Source of the DNA: Gammaproteobacteria bacterium
GTDB taxonomy: Bacteria; Pseudomonadota; Gammaproteobacteria; Pseudomonadales; Pseudomonadaceae
DNA length: 6,876 nt
Direction: 5' to 3'
NCBI GenBank assembly: GCA_012735335.1
Contig: JAAYHO010000204.1
Span: 1-6,876, forward strand
The position numbers and the translations under genes were made by a program. Shown one piece after another: positions 1-5,591 of the stretch (position 1 is its first letter; every line of letters starts with the position of its first letter). The notes beneath the pieces are model-generated. The model searched no databases. It was not told the DNA's origin and was given only the letters and a program-made list of their open reading frames with translations.

Positions 1-1230
1 TACCGGGTGGATCGGGAAGACAACGAAATAGAATTGTGGATGCCGATCCGCCTGGGCGATACCGATACCCACTGGACACTGTTTTTCAGTCTGCCCTACA
101 ACGCGGTGATGGCTGATCTGTACACCTTGGATGCGGAGTTGAGCCAGCAGCAGTCGGCTGCCACCATGACTCTGGGAGTGATCGGTGGGCTCATTGCCCT
201 GGTCGGTCTGGGAGTCATGCTGCTGGTCGGTTACAGCCTGGCCCGTCCGGCCCGGGAGCTGGCCAATATGCTTAACGATGTCGCCCAGGGTGAAGGTGAT
301 CTGACCCGTCGTCTGCCGGAAGACCGCGCCGATGAGTTCGGTGACATTGCCCGGGGCTTCAACGCCTTTCTCGACAAACTGCAGGGCATGATTCGCGAAG
401 TGGTCGGCTCGGTGCAGCAGGTGACCGATGCGGCGGAAAATACCGCCGATATCGCCATGCGCACCAACGACGGGGTACAGAAGCAGCTCAGTGATATCGA
501 ACTGGTCGCCACCGCCGTCACCGAAATGACCGCCACCGCCCAGGACGTGGCGCGCAATGCCAGTCTCGCCGCCGAGGCTGCAGGCAACGCCAACGGCTCG
601 GCCAGTCATGGTCGGCAGGTGGTACAGCAGACCGCCGAGACTATTCAGCAGCTGTCGATGGATATCGAGCGGGCCGCCCAGACGGTACAGAATCTGGCCC
701 GGGACAGCGACAATATCACCTCGATTCTCGACACCATCCGCGGTATCGCCGAGCAGACCAACCTGCTGGCGCTCAACGCTGCCATCGAAGCGGCCCGCGC
801 CGGGGAGCAGGGCCGGGGCTTTGCGGTGGTGGCCGACGAGGTGCGTAACCTGGCGCTGATGACGCAGAACTCCACCGAAGAAATTCAGAAGATGATCGAG
901 CAGCTGCAGGCTGGCACCCAGCAGACGGTCAAGGTCATGGAACAGAGCCGCAGCCGCACCGGGGAGAGCGTGCTTCAGGCCGAAGAGGCTGACGCCGCGC
1001 TGATGTCCATCACCCAGGCGGTCTCGGTGATCAATGAGATGAATATCCAGATCGCCAGCGCCGCCGAGGAGCAGAGCGCGGTGGCCGAGGACATCAACCG
1101 CAACGTGACCAATATCGGTCAGGTCGCCGATGCCGTTGCCGGGGGCGCCGCCGAGTCCTCCACCGCCAGCGCCGGGCTGACCAAACTGGCCGAGCACCAG
1201 CGGCGGTTGATCAATCAGTTCAAGGTGTAG
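1..1230 (+). CDS. Methyl-accepting chemotaxis protein, C-terminal part (5' end outside window)
   Basis: Inner-membrane chemoreceptor that signals ligand binding to the CheA/CheW kinase complex. The frame is open from base 1, so the start and most of the periplasmic sensor lie to the left. The first ~50 residues (…[13 protein letters not shown]…) resemble the end of a dCache-type sensor. A hydrophobic membrane segment follows at about bases 169-240, then a HAMP linker (about 240-410, containing GEGDLTRRL and [11 protein letters not shown]). The rest is the long helical signalling domain. Its hairpin tip, with the highly conserved [19 protein letters not shown] and [15 protein letters not shown] stretches, lies at about bases 748-858. 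The protein ends in …RRLINQFKV without a CheR-binding NWETF-type pentapeptide, which is common in pseudomonad receptors. The ligand cannot be predicted because the sensor is missing. The family call is very secure. Confidence 0.97.
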   Translation, partial: YRVDREDNEIELWMPIRLGDTDTHWTLFFSLPYNAVMADLYTLDAELSQQQSAATMTLGVIGGLIALVGLGVMLLVGYSLARPARELANMLNDVAQGEGDLTRRLPEDRADEFGDIARGFNAFLDKLQGMIREVVGSVQQVTDAAENTADIAMRTNDGVQKQLSDIELVATAVTEMTATAQDVARNASLAAEAAGNANGSASHGRQVVQQTAETIQQLSMDIERAAQTVQNLARDSDNITSILDTIRGIAEQTNLLALNAAIEAARAGEQGRGFAVVADEVRNLALMTQNSTEEIQKMIEQLQAGTQQTVKVMEQSRSRTGESVLQAEEADAALMSITQAVSVINEMNIQIASAAEEQSAVAEDINRNVTNIGQVADAVAGGAAESSTASAGLTKLAEHQRRLINQFKV

Positions 1231-1240
1231 AGCAGCGGAT

Positions 1241-1329
1241 CGTCATTGCGAGGAGCGCAGCGACGTGGCAATCCATGGGCCTGGCAGGTGCCGCACGCAC
1301 TGGATTGCCGCGCTTCGCTCGCAATGACG
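1241..1329. repeat. REP-like palindromic repeat, complete copy A
   Basis: An 89-bp imperfect palindrome in the gap between the convergent chemoreceptor and SRAP genes. The left arm is 1241-1275 (begins CGTCATTGCGAGGAGCGCAG, ends GGCAATCCA). The right arm is 1301-1329 (begins TGGATTGCC, ends GCAATGACG). The right arm is the reverse complement of the left except for a few changes and six missing bases in the middle, and the arms are separated by a 25-bp non-repeated spacer. The same arms recur near 4066-4230. Its folded RNA would be a long hairpin on either strand, so it could act as a bidirectional transcription stop or mRNA stabiliser. That role is inference. No T-tract follows. Confidence 0.9.
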
Positions 1330-1348
1330 TTTGAGGGTAGGCCGGCTC

Positions 1349-1372
1349 GGTATTCTGCTGTGTCGCAATACC
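1349..1372. other. Small inverted repeat downstream of the SRAP gene
   Basis: GGTATT at 1349-1354 and AATACC at 1367-1372 form a perfect 6-bp inverted repeat with a 12-base loop, 20 bases past the SRAP stop codon. On the minus strand it has no U-tract after it, so a terminator role is weak. The rest of 1330-1392 shows nothing recognisable. Confidence 0.3.
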
Positions 1373-1392
1373 ATTTGGGCAGGTCTTATTTG

Positions 1393-2055
1393 TCAGGTAC
1401 TGGCATTTCCCTGCCGCACTGCATGCCCGGTCGGTGAGGTGCAATGCGGGCCCTGGGTGGTGGGGCTGCTGACGGCGGGGTTGACCGGGTACATCAGTTG
1501 TACCCGTGACTCGGCGTTCAGCAGCAACGGCTGCAATGCCCGGGGGGCGGTGGCGTTGGCCAGCCAGATGGCCTGTTCGCCCTCATTCAGCGCCACCGGC
1601 ATGCGCTCGCCGAGATGGCCAGGCAGGCCCTTGGCCGGGGCGGTGATCAGCACGCAGCTGTCCCAGAAACTGCCATCATCCAGCCGATATCTGTCCCACA
1701 GGCCCGCCAGCGCAAGGCCTTCCAGCTCGCGGCGCAGATACCAGGGCTGCTTGCGCTGGCCCTGCTGCTTCCACATATAGTATCCATCCACCGGAATCAG
1801 GCAGCGGCGCTCCACCAGTGGCTCACGGAACATCGCCTTGTCATGCAGAAACTCGGCCTTGGCGCTGAAGGGCGCGCGGCTCAGGTCCTTGAGCCAGCTG
1901 GGCGTCAGGTTCCATAGCACCTGCACGCATTCCAGACGGTTGTCGATCTTGCGCAGAATCAGTGGCCGCTGGCCGGGGGAGATATTCCAGCTCGGTTGCC
2001 AGCCTTCCGGTACCTGGGCCGCTGGCGGGGTGAATTGGGCCAGCCGTCCACTCAC
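1393..2055 (-). CDS. SRAP (SOS response-associated peptidase / YedK-HMCES) family protein lacking the catalytic residues
   Basis: Active SRAP proteins shield abasic sites in single-stranded DNA by forming a crosslink through Cys2. I chose the GTG at 2055 (220 aa) because the protein then begins MSGRLAQF, matching the family's MCGRFAQ N-terminus, and GGAGG lies 7 bases upstream (2063-2067). An in-frame ATG at 2151 would add 32 unrelated residues. The fold is supported by SWNISPGQRPLIL (22-34, as in YedK YNVAPG), W48-W54, VDGYYMWK (89-96, as in ADGWFEWK), LITAPAKGL (136-144) and ERMPVAL (150-156). Against E. coli YedK as I recall it, Cys2 is Ser2, Asn75 is Ser64, Glu105 is Met94 and His160 is Gly149. 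A 14-residue tail extends past the usual end. It therefore probably cannot crosslink abasic DNA. It may still bind DNA or serve another role. The family call is good; activity is unknown. Confidence 0.85.
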   Translation of the reverse strand: MSGRLAQFTPPAAQVPEGWQPSWNISPGQRPLILRKIDNRLECVQVLWNLTPSWLKDLSRAPFSAKAEFLHDKAMFREPLVERRCLIPVDGYYMWKQQGQRKQPWYLRRELEGLALAGLWDRYRLDDGSFWDSCVLITAPAKGLPGHLGERMPVALNEGEQAIWLANATAPRALQPLLLNAESRVQLMYPVNPAVSSPTTQGPHCTSPTGHAVRQGNAST

Positions 2056-2120
2056 CGTGGTACCTCCATATAGCGCCACACCCGGCGGGTGGCTGACGTG
2101 CTGGTCGATAGCAACGGCAT
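2052..2120 (-). CDS. Possible 22-aa leader peptide overlapping the SRAP start
   Basis: A short frame encoding MPLLSTSTSATRRVWRYMEVPR. Its ATG (2118-2120) has a strong Shine-Dalgarno sequence, AAGGAG at 2129-2134, 8 bases upstream. Its TGA (2052-2054) overlaps the SRAP GTG start in the sequence GTGA, the classic arrangement for translational coupling. SRAP's own GGAGG lies inside this frame. No known family is recognised, and there is no signal peptide or membrane segment. It may be a true small protein, a leader that feeds ribosomes to SRAP, or chance. The good ribosome site and exact overlap favour real translation. Confidence 0.5.
   Translation of the reverse strand: MPLLSTSTSATRRVWRYMEVPR
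2063..2067 (-). promoter_or_regulatory. Ribosome binding site that sets the SRAP GTG start
   Basis: GGAGG on the minus strand with a 7-base gap to the GTG at 2053-2055. It decides in favour of the family-consistent MSGRLAQ start over the upstream ATG at 2151. Confidence 0.75.
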
Positions 2121-2171
2121 TGGCGGCTCTCCTTGAATTGAGCGGGCGCAACAGAGCCCGATAGCTGGGCT

Positions 2172-2200
2172 AGTGTATGCATTGCCCGCTGCCGTCGCCA
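2172..2200 (-). promoter_or_regulatory. Weak candidate promoter for the leader/SRAP unit, with overlapping inverted repeat
   Basis: On the minus strand TACACT (plus bases 2172-2177) could be a -10 box, with a poor -35 match TGGCGA (2195-2200) at 17-bp spacing. A perfect 6-bp inverted repeat, CCGCTG at 2186-2191 and CAGCGG at 2203-2208 with 11 bases between, overlaps the -35 and could be an operator. A second small inverted repeat (AGCCC 2155-2159, GGGCT 2167-2171) lies at the expected transcript start. Evidence is weak throughout. Confidence 0.3.
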
Positions 2201-2241
2201 GCCAGCGGCCAATGCAAATGTAACGAAACCCTATCAGGGAA

Positions 2242-2270
2242 TTGAGACTCCCCTCGCTGCACCGCATAAT
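2242..2270 (+). promoter_or_regulatory. Sigma-70-type promoter of the acyltransferase gene
   Basis: TTGAGA at 2242-2247 (4 of 6 matches to TTGACA) and CATAAT at 2265-2270 (5 of 6 matches to TATAAT) are separated by exactly 17 bp. Transcription would start near 2277, giving a short 5' leader of about 25 bases that carries the ribosome site GAGGA at about 2293-2297. Confidence 0.65.
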
Positions 2271-2301
2271 GCGCCATTAAACCCGAGGGAAAGAGGAATA
2301 C

Positions 2302-3468
2302 ATGGGCGAGTTTGATGGCATCCGGCCGTACCAGGATGAGGAAGTTCCTGCGGTTCTGCAGCGCCTGCTGCGGGATCGGGAGTTATTGCAGACACTGGCC
2401 GGATATCGCTTTCCACGCATGAGCCGCTGGCTTCCCGGCCTGAGCCGAGGGCTGATCAGCTCGGCGCTGCGTCGCGAGTTGCAAGGGGTGGACACGGTGG
2501 AAGGGCTGCAACACCACCTGGAGCCCTGGCTGGACAAGGTCATCGAGCGCAGCGCCCTGACGGTCACCTACAGTGGCCTGGAAAACCTGAGCAAGGCCCA
2601 GCCGCATCTGTTTCTGGCCAACCACCGGGATATCGCCATGGATCCCGCGTTCGTCAACTACGCCCTGTACCACGGCGGTCATCCCACGCCGCGTATCGCC
2701 ATTGGCGACAACCTGCTGCAGCGCTCCTTCGTCAGCGACCTGATGCGCCTGAACAAGTGCTTCATCGTGCACCGCTCGGTCAGCGGGCGGCGGGAGAAAC
2801 TGGCGGTGTATCAGACCCTCTCCGCCTATATCCACCACTCCATTGCCGATGGGCATTCGGTGTGGATCGCCCAGGCCGAAGGCCGGGCCAAGGATGGTTG
2901 TGACCGTACCGACACCGCCATCATCAAGATGCTGTGCATGAGCCGCAAGGATGAGCCCTTCAGCGAAGTGGTGCGTTCACTGAATATAGTACCGGTGTCG
3001 ATTGCCTATGAATGGGACCCCTGCGACCAGATGAAGGCGCGGGAGCTGGAGCAGCGCGAGCGCACCGGCGGTTACAGCAAGCAGCCCGGAGAGGACGACA
3101 GCTCCATTGCCAAGGGACTGACGGGTTACAAGGGGCGGGTGCATATCGCCTTCGGTACCCCGCTGACGGAGGACTACGCTGATGCCAAGGCCGTAGCCGC
3201 CGAGACTGATCGGCAGATTCTCGGGTTGTATCGCCTGTATCCGAGCAACTATCTGGCGGTGGAGCAATTGGCAGAAGCTGCTGCGCAGGTGAATATCAGC
3301 GGCTGGCGTGAACAGTTCGACAGCGTCATGCTGGCCGAGGAACAGCAGCGCTTCGATGAGCGACTGGCGGCCTGTCCGCCGGAACAGCGGCAGTGGTGGT
3401 TGCGTCAGTACGCCAATCCGGTGGTCAGCCGCCAGTCGGCTCGAGCTGCGCATCTGGAAAACCAATGA
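2302..3468 (+). CDS. PlsC/PlsB-like 1-acylglycerol-3-phosphate acyltransferase family protein
   Basis: 388-aa member of the glycerolipid acyltransferase superfamily, which transfers acyl groups from acyl-ACP or acyl-CoA to a glycerophosphate-type acceptor at the inner membrane. Block I is ANHRDIAMD (106-114) with the catalytic His108. The acid lies five residues on (HX5D) rather than the classical HX4D, a form I recall from the NHRDI subgroup. Further blocks are FIVHRS (154-159), AEGRAKDG with the phosphate-binding EGR (193-195), and IVPVSIAYEWDP (229-240). The N-terminal ~100 residues and the C-terminal ~90 residues are specific to this subgroup, and there is no clear membrane helix. AGGA sits just upstream of the ATG and a good promoter lies at 2242-2270. 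It stands alone and is divergent from SRAP. The superfamily is secure; the substrate (lysophosphatidate or another lipid) is not determined. Confidence 0.88.
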   Translation: MGEFDGIRPYQDEEVPAVLQRLLRDRELLQTLAGYRFPRMSRWLPGLSRGLISSALRRELQGVDTVEGLQHHLEPWLDKVIERSALTVTYSGLENLSKAQPHLFLANHRDIAMDPAFVNYALYHGGHPTPRIAIGDNLLQRSFVSDLMRLNKCFIVHRSVSGRREKLAVYQTLSAYIHHSIADGHSVWIAQAEGRAKDGCDRTDTAIIKMLCMSRKDEPFSEVVRSLNIVPVSIAYEWDPCDQMKARELEQRERTGGYSKQPGEDDSSIAKGLTGYKGRVHIAFGTPLTEDYADAKAVAAETDRQILGLYRLYPSNYLAVEQLAEAAAQVNISGWREQFDSVMLAEEQQRFDERLAACPPEQRQWWLRQYANPVVSRQSARAAHLENQ

Positions 3469-3586
3469 AACAGCTGTCGTGCAACATTTACCTGGTGCGA
3501 CAGTCCAATAGGAAAAGCAGGTAAAAAGCATCTTTATTCAGCCGGGAGGCGGCAGGCTTCCCGACAGACAAACAGGGTGGTGATAT
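3469..3586. other. Intergenic leader region upstream of the SlyB-type gene with a hairpin
   Basis: The gap holds an 8-bp stem with a 5-base loop: CGGGAGGC at 3543-3550 and GCTTCCCG at 3556-3563, with one G-U pair in RNA. It lies about 23 bases before the ATG at 3587, probably in the 5' leader. It has no T-tract, so it is not a typical terminator. A second, looser pairing is CTGTCG/CGACAG around 3475-3505. No convincing -35/-10 pair was found; TTTATT near 3534 is only a possible -10. Confidence 0.4.
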
Positions 3587-4048
3587 ATGAGTAAACGTAT
3601 TCTCGCAGGTTGCCTGCTTGGTCTGACCCTCGCGGTTGGCGGTTGTGCATCCAATCTGACCGGTGACACCTACAGCCGCTCGGAAGCCCGCGCACCGCAG
3701 ACCGTGCGTATGGGGACAGTCGAATCGGTACGCCTGGTGCAGATCGAAGGTACCAAGACCAATATCGGCACCGGTGCCGGGGCAATAGTGGGTGGTGTGG
3801 CCGGCAGCTCGGTGGGTGGCGGGCGCGGCAGCATCATTACCGGGGTACTGGGTGCGGTAGCCGGGGGCATGGCCGGTGCCGCCGCCGAGGAAGGCCTGAC
3901 CCGCAATCAGGGTATCGAGATTACCGTGCGCGAGGACGGTGGCCAGACTCGTGCCTATGTGCAGGAAGTCGATTCCAACATCTCCTTCGCCCCCGGCGAG
4001 CGGGTACGCATCCTGACGGTCAACGGAGTGTCACGGGTCAGTAAATAG
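3587..4048 (+). CDS. slyB: Glycine-zipper outer-membrane lipoprotein, SlyB/Pcp type
   Basis: 153-aa lipoprotein. The N-terminal signal (MSKRILAGCLLGLTLAVGGC) ends in a lipobox with acylated Cys20, and the following Ala suggests sorting to the outer membrane. A short linker is followed by the glycine-zipper segment at about residues 60-100 (IGTGAGAIVGGVAGSSVGGG, then GVLGAVAGGMAG), typical of the 2TM glycine-zipper proteins of the SlyB/Pcp/RcpA group. The last ~50 residues (GIEITVREDG…GERVRILTVNG) form the usual small beta-rich C-terminal domain. E. coli SlyB belongs to the PhoPQ regulon and stabilises outer-membrane proteins, but regulation here cannot be read from the sequence. The ribosome site (GGTGGTGAT just before ATG) is weak. 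It is a single gene that ends at a convergent gap with palindromic repeats. Family confidence is high, though several SlyB paralogues are common in this group and the exact orthologue is uncertain. Confidence 0.9.
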   Translation: MSKRILAGCLLGLTLAVGGCASNLTGDTYSRSEARAPQTVRMGTVESVRLVQIEGTKTNIGTGAGAIVGGVAGSSVGGGRGSIITGVLGAVAGGMAGAAAEEGLTRNQGIEITVREDGGQTRAYVQEVDSNISFAPGERVRILTVNGVSRVSK

Positions 4049-4065
4049 GACGGAGCCACTCCCGC

Positions 4066-4153
4066 CGTCAGTGCGGGAGCGCAGCGACGTGGCAATCCAC
4101 GGGCCTTGAAGCCATCGCACGCCCTGGATTGCCGCGCTTCGCTCGCAATGACG
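4066..4153. repeat. REP-like palindromic repeat, complete copy B
   Basis: Second complete copy, 18 bases past the slyB-type stop. The right arm (4125-4153) is identical over 29 bases to that of copy A (1301-1329). The left arm (4066-4099) differs at its outer end (GTCAGTGCGGGAGCG in place of GTCATTGCGAGGAGCG). The 25-bp spacer is partly similar to that of copy A (GGGCCT…CGCAC…). The conserved arms with a changed outer edge point to independent drift after duplication. Confidence 0.9.
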
Positions 4154-4195
4154 ATGGGGGAGTGTGCGGTAGGGAGTGGCGCTGCTGCTCTCCCC

Positions 4196-4230
4196 CGTCA
4201 TTGCGAGGAGCGCAGCGACGTGGCAATCCA
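4196..4230. repeat. REP-like repeat, half copy C (left arm only)
   Basis: 35 bases identical to the left arm of copy A (1241-1275), without the matching right arm. Together with copy B's right arm (4125-4153) it makes a tail-to-tail pair: CTCGCAATGACG at 4142-4153 is the reverse complement of CGTCATTGCGAG at 4196-4207, and GGGGGA (4156-4161) / TCCCCC (4191-4196) extends the pairing across the spacer. The cluster therefore has a BIME-like alternating structure. Confidence 0.88.
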
Positions 4231-4249
4231 CTGGGGGAGCCACGTCGCT
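4214..4249 (-). terminator. Hairpin just downstream of the OmpA-like gene, possible terminator
   Basis: AGCGACGTGGC (4214-4224) and GCCACGTCGCT (4239-4249) form a perfect 11-bp stem with a 14-base loop, starting 5 bases after the OmpA-like stop codon on the minus strand. One side belongs to half copy C and the other lies in flanking DNA. There is no U-tract, so termination efficiency is uncertain. It could also protect the 3' end of the mRNA. Confidence 0.5.
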
Positions 4250-4254
4250 TGGGG

Positions 4255-4803
4255 TCAGTCAGCCAGGGCGACTGCGGTGGGCTGGTAGGGGGTCAGGATG
4301 ATTTCCACCCGACGGTTCAGCTTGCGACCCGTGTAGGTACTGTTATCCGCCCGGGGTGCCAGGTCGGCCATGGCCTGCAGGTGCATGCGGTGGCGCTCGA
4401 TGCCACCCAGGCGCAGTACACTGGCGACCGCCTGGGCGCGCTCCATGCTCAGCTTCTTGTTCAACTCATCACTGCCATCACTGTCACTGTGACCAATCAC
4501 ATGCACGCGGCTGGCGCCATCGGCCTTCAGTGCCTGGGCTATCTTGCTCAGGGGCACCAGACCCTTGGGCAGCAGCAGAGTGCGCTTGGGATGGAAGTTA
4601 CCGTCGACCGGAATCAGCAGGCGAATCTGCTCGCCTTCACGCTCGATTTCGTAACCCTGCTGGGTGGCCAGGGTCGTCAGATTGGTGATGCGCGACTCAG
4701 CCCAGGAGGGGGCTGGCGCGGGAATGTGGGTGACCTCTTGCTTGGCCGAGCAGGCTCCCAGCAAAACCAGTGAGCCCAGCATCAAGCTTTTTATGGTATT
4801 CAT
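4255..4803 (-). CDS. OmpA-family (peptidoglycan-binding) outer-membrane lipoprotein
   Basis: 182-aa lipoprotein that would link the outer membrane to peptidoglycan. The signal peptide MNTIKSLMLGSLVLLGAC ends in a lipobox with acylated Cys18 and Ser19, which favours outer-membrane sorting. A short linker and a region of roughly 30 residues (W34-I64) precede a typical OmpA C-terminal domain from about residue 65 to 170: PKGLVPLSKIAQAL, then GHSDSDGSDELNKKLSMERA (104-123) and GRKLNRRVEI (159-168). Asp107 and Arg122 have the 15-residue spacing of the diaminopimelate-binding pair of OmpA-like domains, so binding should be intact. It resembles Pal/YiaD-type proteins but is not the pal gene of a tol-pal operon, as no tol genes adjoin it. 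The ribosome site is GGATGGA before the ATG. It is divergent from the COG3650-like lipoprotein gene. Confidence 0.92.
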   Translation of the reverse strand: MNTIKSLMLGSLVLLGACSAKQEVTHIPAPAPSWAESRITNLTTLATQQGYEIEREGEQIRLLIPVDGNFHPKRTLLLPKGLVPLSKIAQALKADGASRVHVIGHSDSDGSDELNKKLSMERAQAVASVLRLGGIERHRMHLQAMADLAPRADNSTYTGRKLNRRVEIILTPYQPTAVALAD

Positions 4804-4852
4804 AGTTCCATCCAGACTTAAGGGTGAACCAACAACAAAAATTCCGCATCAG

Positions 4853-4881
4853 AGAGTATCACTGCGTGAGCAAATTGTGAT
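4853..4881 (-). promoter_or_regulatory. Candidate promoter of the OmpA-like lipoprotein gene
   Basis: On the minus strand TGATACTCT provides an extended -10 (hexamer TACTCT at 4853-4858). ATCACA (4876-4881) is a 4-of-6 match to the -35 at 17-bp spacing. The start site would fall near 4846, giving a leader of about 43 bases. No comparably good promoter was seen for the divergent plus-strand gene, although TATGTA near 4916 is a possible -10. Confidence 0.35.
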
Positions 4882-4936
4882 CATCATTTCAAGCAATTCA
4901 TCGGTTTATGTACAGTTCTTCAAAGAGGTTCACAGA

Positions 4937-5590
4937 ATGACAGCGGCAAAACGGCCATGGGCGCCCCTTTTTCTGATGATGACGGCGCTGGGGTTGAGCG
5001 GTTGTGCCTCCTGGTCATTCTGGCCGGGGGCTGAGCGGACGCCTGCCCAGCGGGTGGCAGGACTGGTCGACCGGGGTGAGCAACAGTGGACCATACGTGC
5101 CTGTGGCCAGGAGCATGATCGGCAACTGCAACCCAGCGCCGAGCTGGAGCGGCTGTTCGACGAGGTTGGCCAGCCGGGGCAGTTATCGATCTTTGCCGAA
5201 CTGGAGGTGGTCGAGCAGGATGGCCGCTGGGTGGTTACCCGCACTCACCGGGTCGAGTCCACCGGGCGTGGCTGCCTGGACACCAGTGCGGCGGCCAGCC
5301 AGTGGGTCGGTTTCAGTCTGGCGGATCGCTGGCGCGTGGATATCAGCGCTCGAGGCATGCAGCTCAGCTCCGATGACGCCGAGGATGGCCGCCAGCTGTC
5401 GATGATCAGCGAGCAACTCCCCGACGGCACCCTCGGCTTTCGCGGGGTGCATGATCAGGGGCTGGAGCTGTGGCTCTATCCCACTGGCTGCATAGAGCGC
5501 AGTACCGGTGACTATTACCATCTCAAAGCGGTGCTGGTGCGCGATGGCCTGCGTCTGAATGGCTGCGGTTACCAGGGCGGAGCGCCATGA
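4937..5590 (+). CDS. Predicted lipoprotein, COG3650-like, function unknown
   Basis: 217-aa lipoprotein. The ATG at 4937 is chosen because AGAGG (4924-4928) lies 8 bases upstream and the translation then opens with a signal peptide ending in LGLSGC (acylated Cys23, then Ala). The frame continues upstream to 4664 but there it only overlaps the OmpA-like gene. The mature part has four cysteines: Cys56 (TIRACGQ), Cys113 (GRGCLDT), Cys185 (YPTGCIE) and Cys210 (NGCGYQG). The C-terminal pattern, GFRGVHDQGLELWLYPTGC followed by a tyrosine-rich stretch and GLRLNGCGYQGG, resembles the COG3650/META-like lipoprotein group as I recall it. The cysteines could form periplasmic disulfides. The function is not known. 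It is transcribed divergently from the OmpA-like lipoprotein and ends one base from the convergent livF stop, without room for its own terminator. Confidence 0.75.
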   Translation: MTAAKRPWAPLFLMMTALGLSGCASWSFWPGAERTPAQRVAGLVDRGEQQWTIRACGQEHDRQLQPSAELERLFDEVGQPGQLSIFAELEVVEQDGRWVVTRTHRVESTGRGCLDTSAAASQWVGFSLADRWRVDISARGMQLSSDDAEDGRQLSMISEQLPDGTLGFRGVHDQGLELWLYPTGCIERSTGDYYHLKAVLVRDGLRLNGCGYQGGAP

Positions 5591-5591
5591 G

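Noticed and set aside
1220..1444. Short minus-strand frame across repeat copy A, and similar frames at 4031-4243 and 4106-4288
   Set aside because: The translations (CHVAALLAMT, LRAKRGNP) are the typical products of reading this repeat family as protein, not genes.
2056..2151. Longer SRAP N-terminus from the ATG at 2151
   Set aside because: The extra 32 residues do not fit the family, and the GTG at 2055 has GGAGG and yields the MSGRLAQ start.
2191..2207. Possible LexA (SOS) box upstream of SRAP
   Set aside because: On the minus strand CTG and CAG are 11 bases apart with a GC-rich centre, instead of the AT-rich CTG-N10-CAG. No good SOS box was found.
3475..3510. Rho-independent terminator after the acyltransferase
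   Set aside because: The CTGTCG/CGACAG stem is short, its loop is long and no T-tract follows.
4129..4773. Long plus-strand open frame antisense to the OmpA-like gene
   Set aside because: It starts in a palindromic repeat and is a shadow of the well-supported minus-strand gene, with no recognisable domain.
4875..4892. Possible CRP/Vfr site (TGTGA…) in the lipoprotein intergenic region
   Set aside because: Only the left half matches TGTGA-N6-TCACA; the right half is TTTCA, too weak to call.
4664..4936. Upstream extension of the COG3650-like lipoprotein frame to an ATG at 4664
   Set aside because: It overlaps the OmpA-like gene antisense, and the ATG at 4937 has a ribosome site and starts a clean lipoprotein signal peptide.
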